Shown here piece by piece: positions 5,861 to 5,994 of a stretch of 5,994 nt of DNA. Under the pieces are notes generated by a model. That model was not told the origin of the DNA. It saw nothing but the letters and a program-made list of their open reading frames with translations, and ran no database searches. How positions within the stretch are numbered: the first letter of the stretch is position 1; each line of letters opens with the position of its first letter. This stretch comes from an uncultured Coleofasciculus sp. GTDB taxonomy: Bacteria; Cyanobacteriota; Cyanobacteriia; Cyanobacteriales; Coleofasciculaceae. The DNA is taken from assembly GCA_902805485.1 (NCBI GenBank), contig CADCTM010000890.1, positions 913-6,906 of the forward strand, read 5' to 3'. Both the position numbers and the translations under genes were made by a program.

Positions 5861-5890
5861 GGGGTATCCTGGAAAACTCCGGATGCTCCC
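5861..5890 (-). repeat. Stem-loop in the HPP leader
   Basis: On the - strand GGG, then ATCCGGA, a GTTT loop, TCC-A-GGAT and CCC form a stem of about ten pairs with one bulged A and a small internal loop. In + coordinates the arms are GGG within 5861-5864, ATCC 5866-5869, GGA 5871-5873, TCC 5878-5880, GGAT 5881-5884 and CCC 5888-5890. It would lie about 30-60 bases into the predicted transcript. No T run follows, so it is not a classical terminator. Confidence 0.4.
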
Positions 5891-5927
5891 TAGATTGAAT
5901 GAAGAAGTGCTTTACTAAAGTTAAGAT

Positions 5928-5956
5928 ATCATAACATTTCCCTAAAAAGTATTCAA
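5928..5956 (-). promoter_or_regulatory. Predicted promoter of the HPP gene
   Basis: On the - strand TTGAAT (5956 to 5951, 4 of 6 to TTGACA) is followed by an exact 17-base spacer and TATGAT (5933 to 5928, 5 of 6 to TATAAT), with the extended -10 dinucleotide TG one base ahead. This is the best-formed housekeeping-type promoter in the window. Transcription would start near 5921. Confidence 0.5.
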
Positions 5957-5960
5957 ATAC
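5949..5960. promoter_or_regulatory. Palindrome over the -35 box, candidate operator
   Basis: GTATT (5949-5953) and AATAC (5956-5960) are perfect inverted arms around CA, covering the whole -35 hexamer of the HPP promoter. The outer GTA and TAC resemble an NtcA site but are six bases apart instead of eight, so NtcA binding is not supported. A repressor binding here would block the promoter. Confidence 0.3.
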
Positions 5961-5994
5961 ACAGATTTATTCTTGTTTTCAGGAATTAAGCAGT

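Larger units (their letters stand above)
5595..5994 (-). other. 400-base region upstream of the HPP gene: promoter and long leader, no convincing gene
   Basis: Only short frames occur here. A - strand frame from GTG 5848 or ATG 5827 to 5654 (64 or 58 codons) has no family resemblance, and part of it overlaps, in another frame, the possible N-terminal extension of the HPP protein. What the stretch does show is a good - strand promoter (5928-5956), a hairpin (5861-5890) and a palindrome (5949-5960). If that promoter is used, the HPP message has an untranslated leader of about 327 bases. No tRNA or known riboswitch could be recognised. Confidence 0.5.

Overview
This is a cyanobacterial chromosome segment. 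The evidence is two complete HIP1 octamers (GCGATCGC, at 195-202 and 1141-1148), a cyanobacterial-style leucyl-tRNA synthetase, an HPP-family membrane protein of the cyanobacterial/chloroplast type, and a membrane anti-sigma factor of the kind found next to ECF sigma genes in cyanobacteria. The overall impression is a moderate-GC, possibly filamentous, cyanobacterium; genus cannot be read from the sequence.

Layout: a short upstream stretch (1-124) leads into a single-pass anti-sigma factor gene on the + strand (125-673). It converges on a gamma-glutamylcyclotransferase-like gene on the - strand (822-1250). Divergent from that is leuS (+, 1402-3969, TTG start behind a good Shine-Dalgarno). leuS converges on a - strand gene for a protein with two peptidoglycan-binding-like domains and a duplicated C-terminal module (4081-4806); a shared hairpin terminator lies between their stops. 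Further upstream on the - strand is an HPP-family membrane protein, a probable nitrite transporter (5037-5594). Between these two - strand genes lies a 230-base gap with a possible broken small ORF (4820-5014). The last 400 bases (5595-5994) have no convincing gene; they hold a well-formed - strand promoter centred near 5940 and a structured leader of about 330 bases for the HPP gene.

The genes do not form one pathway. leuS and the cyclotransferase are housekeeping or metabolic genes transcribed divergently. The anti-sigma gene probably belongs with an ECF sigma gene just outside the window. The HPP gene, the possible broken ORF and the peptidoglycan-binding gene could form one - strand transcription unit, but no shared function is evident.

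I found no convincing new multi-gene system. The best leads are the unnamed repeated C-terminal module of the peptidoglycan-binding-like protein, the interrupted small ORF upstream of it, and the long structured leader with a palindrome over the -35 box ahead of the HPP gene.
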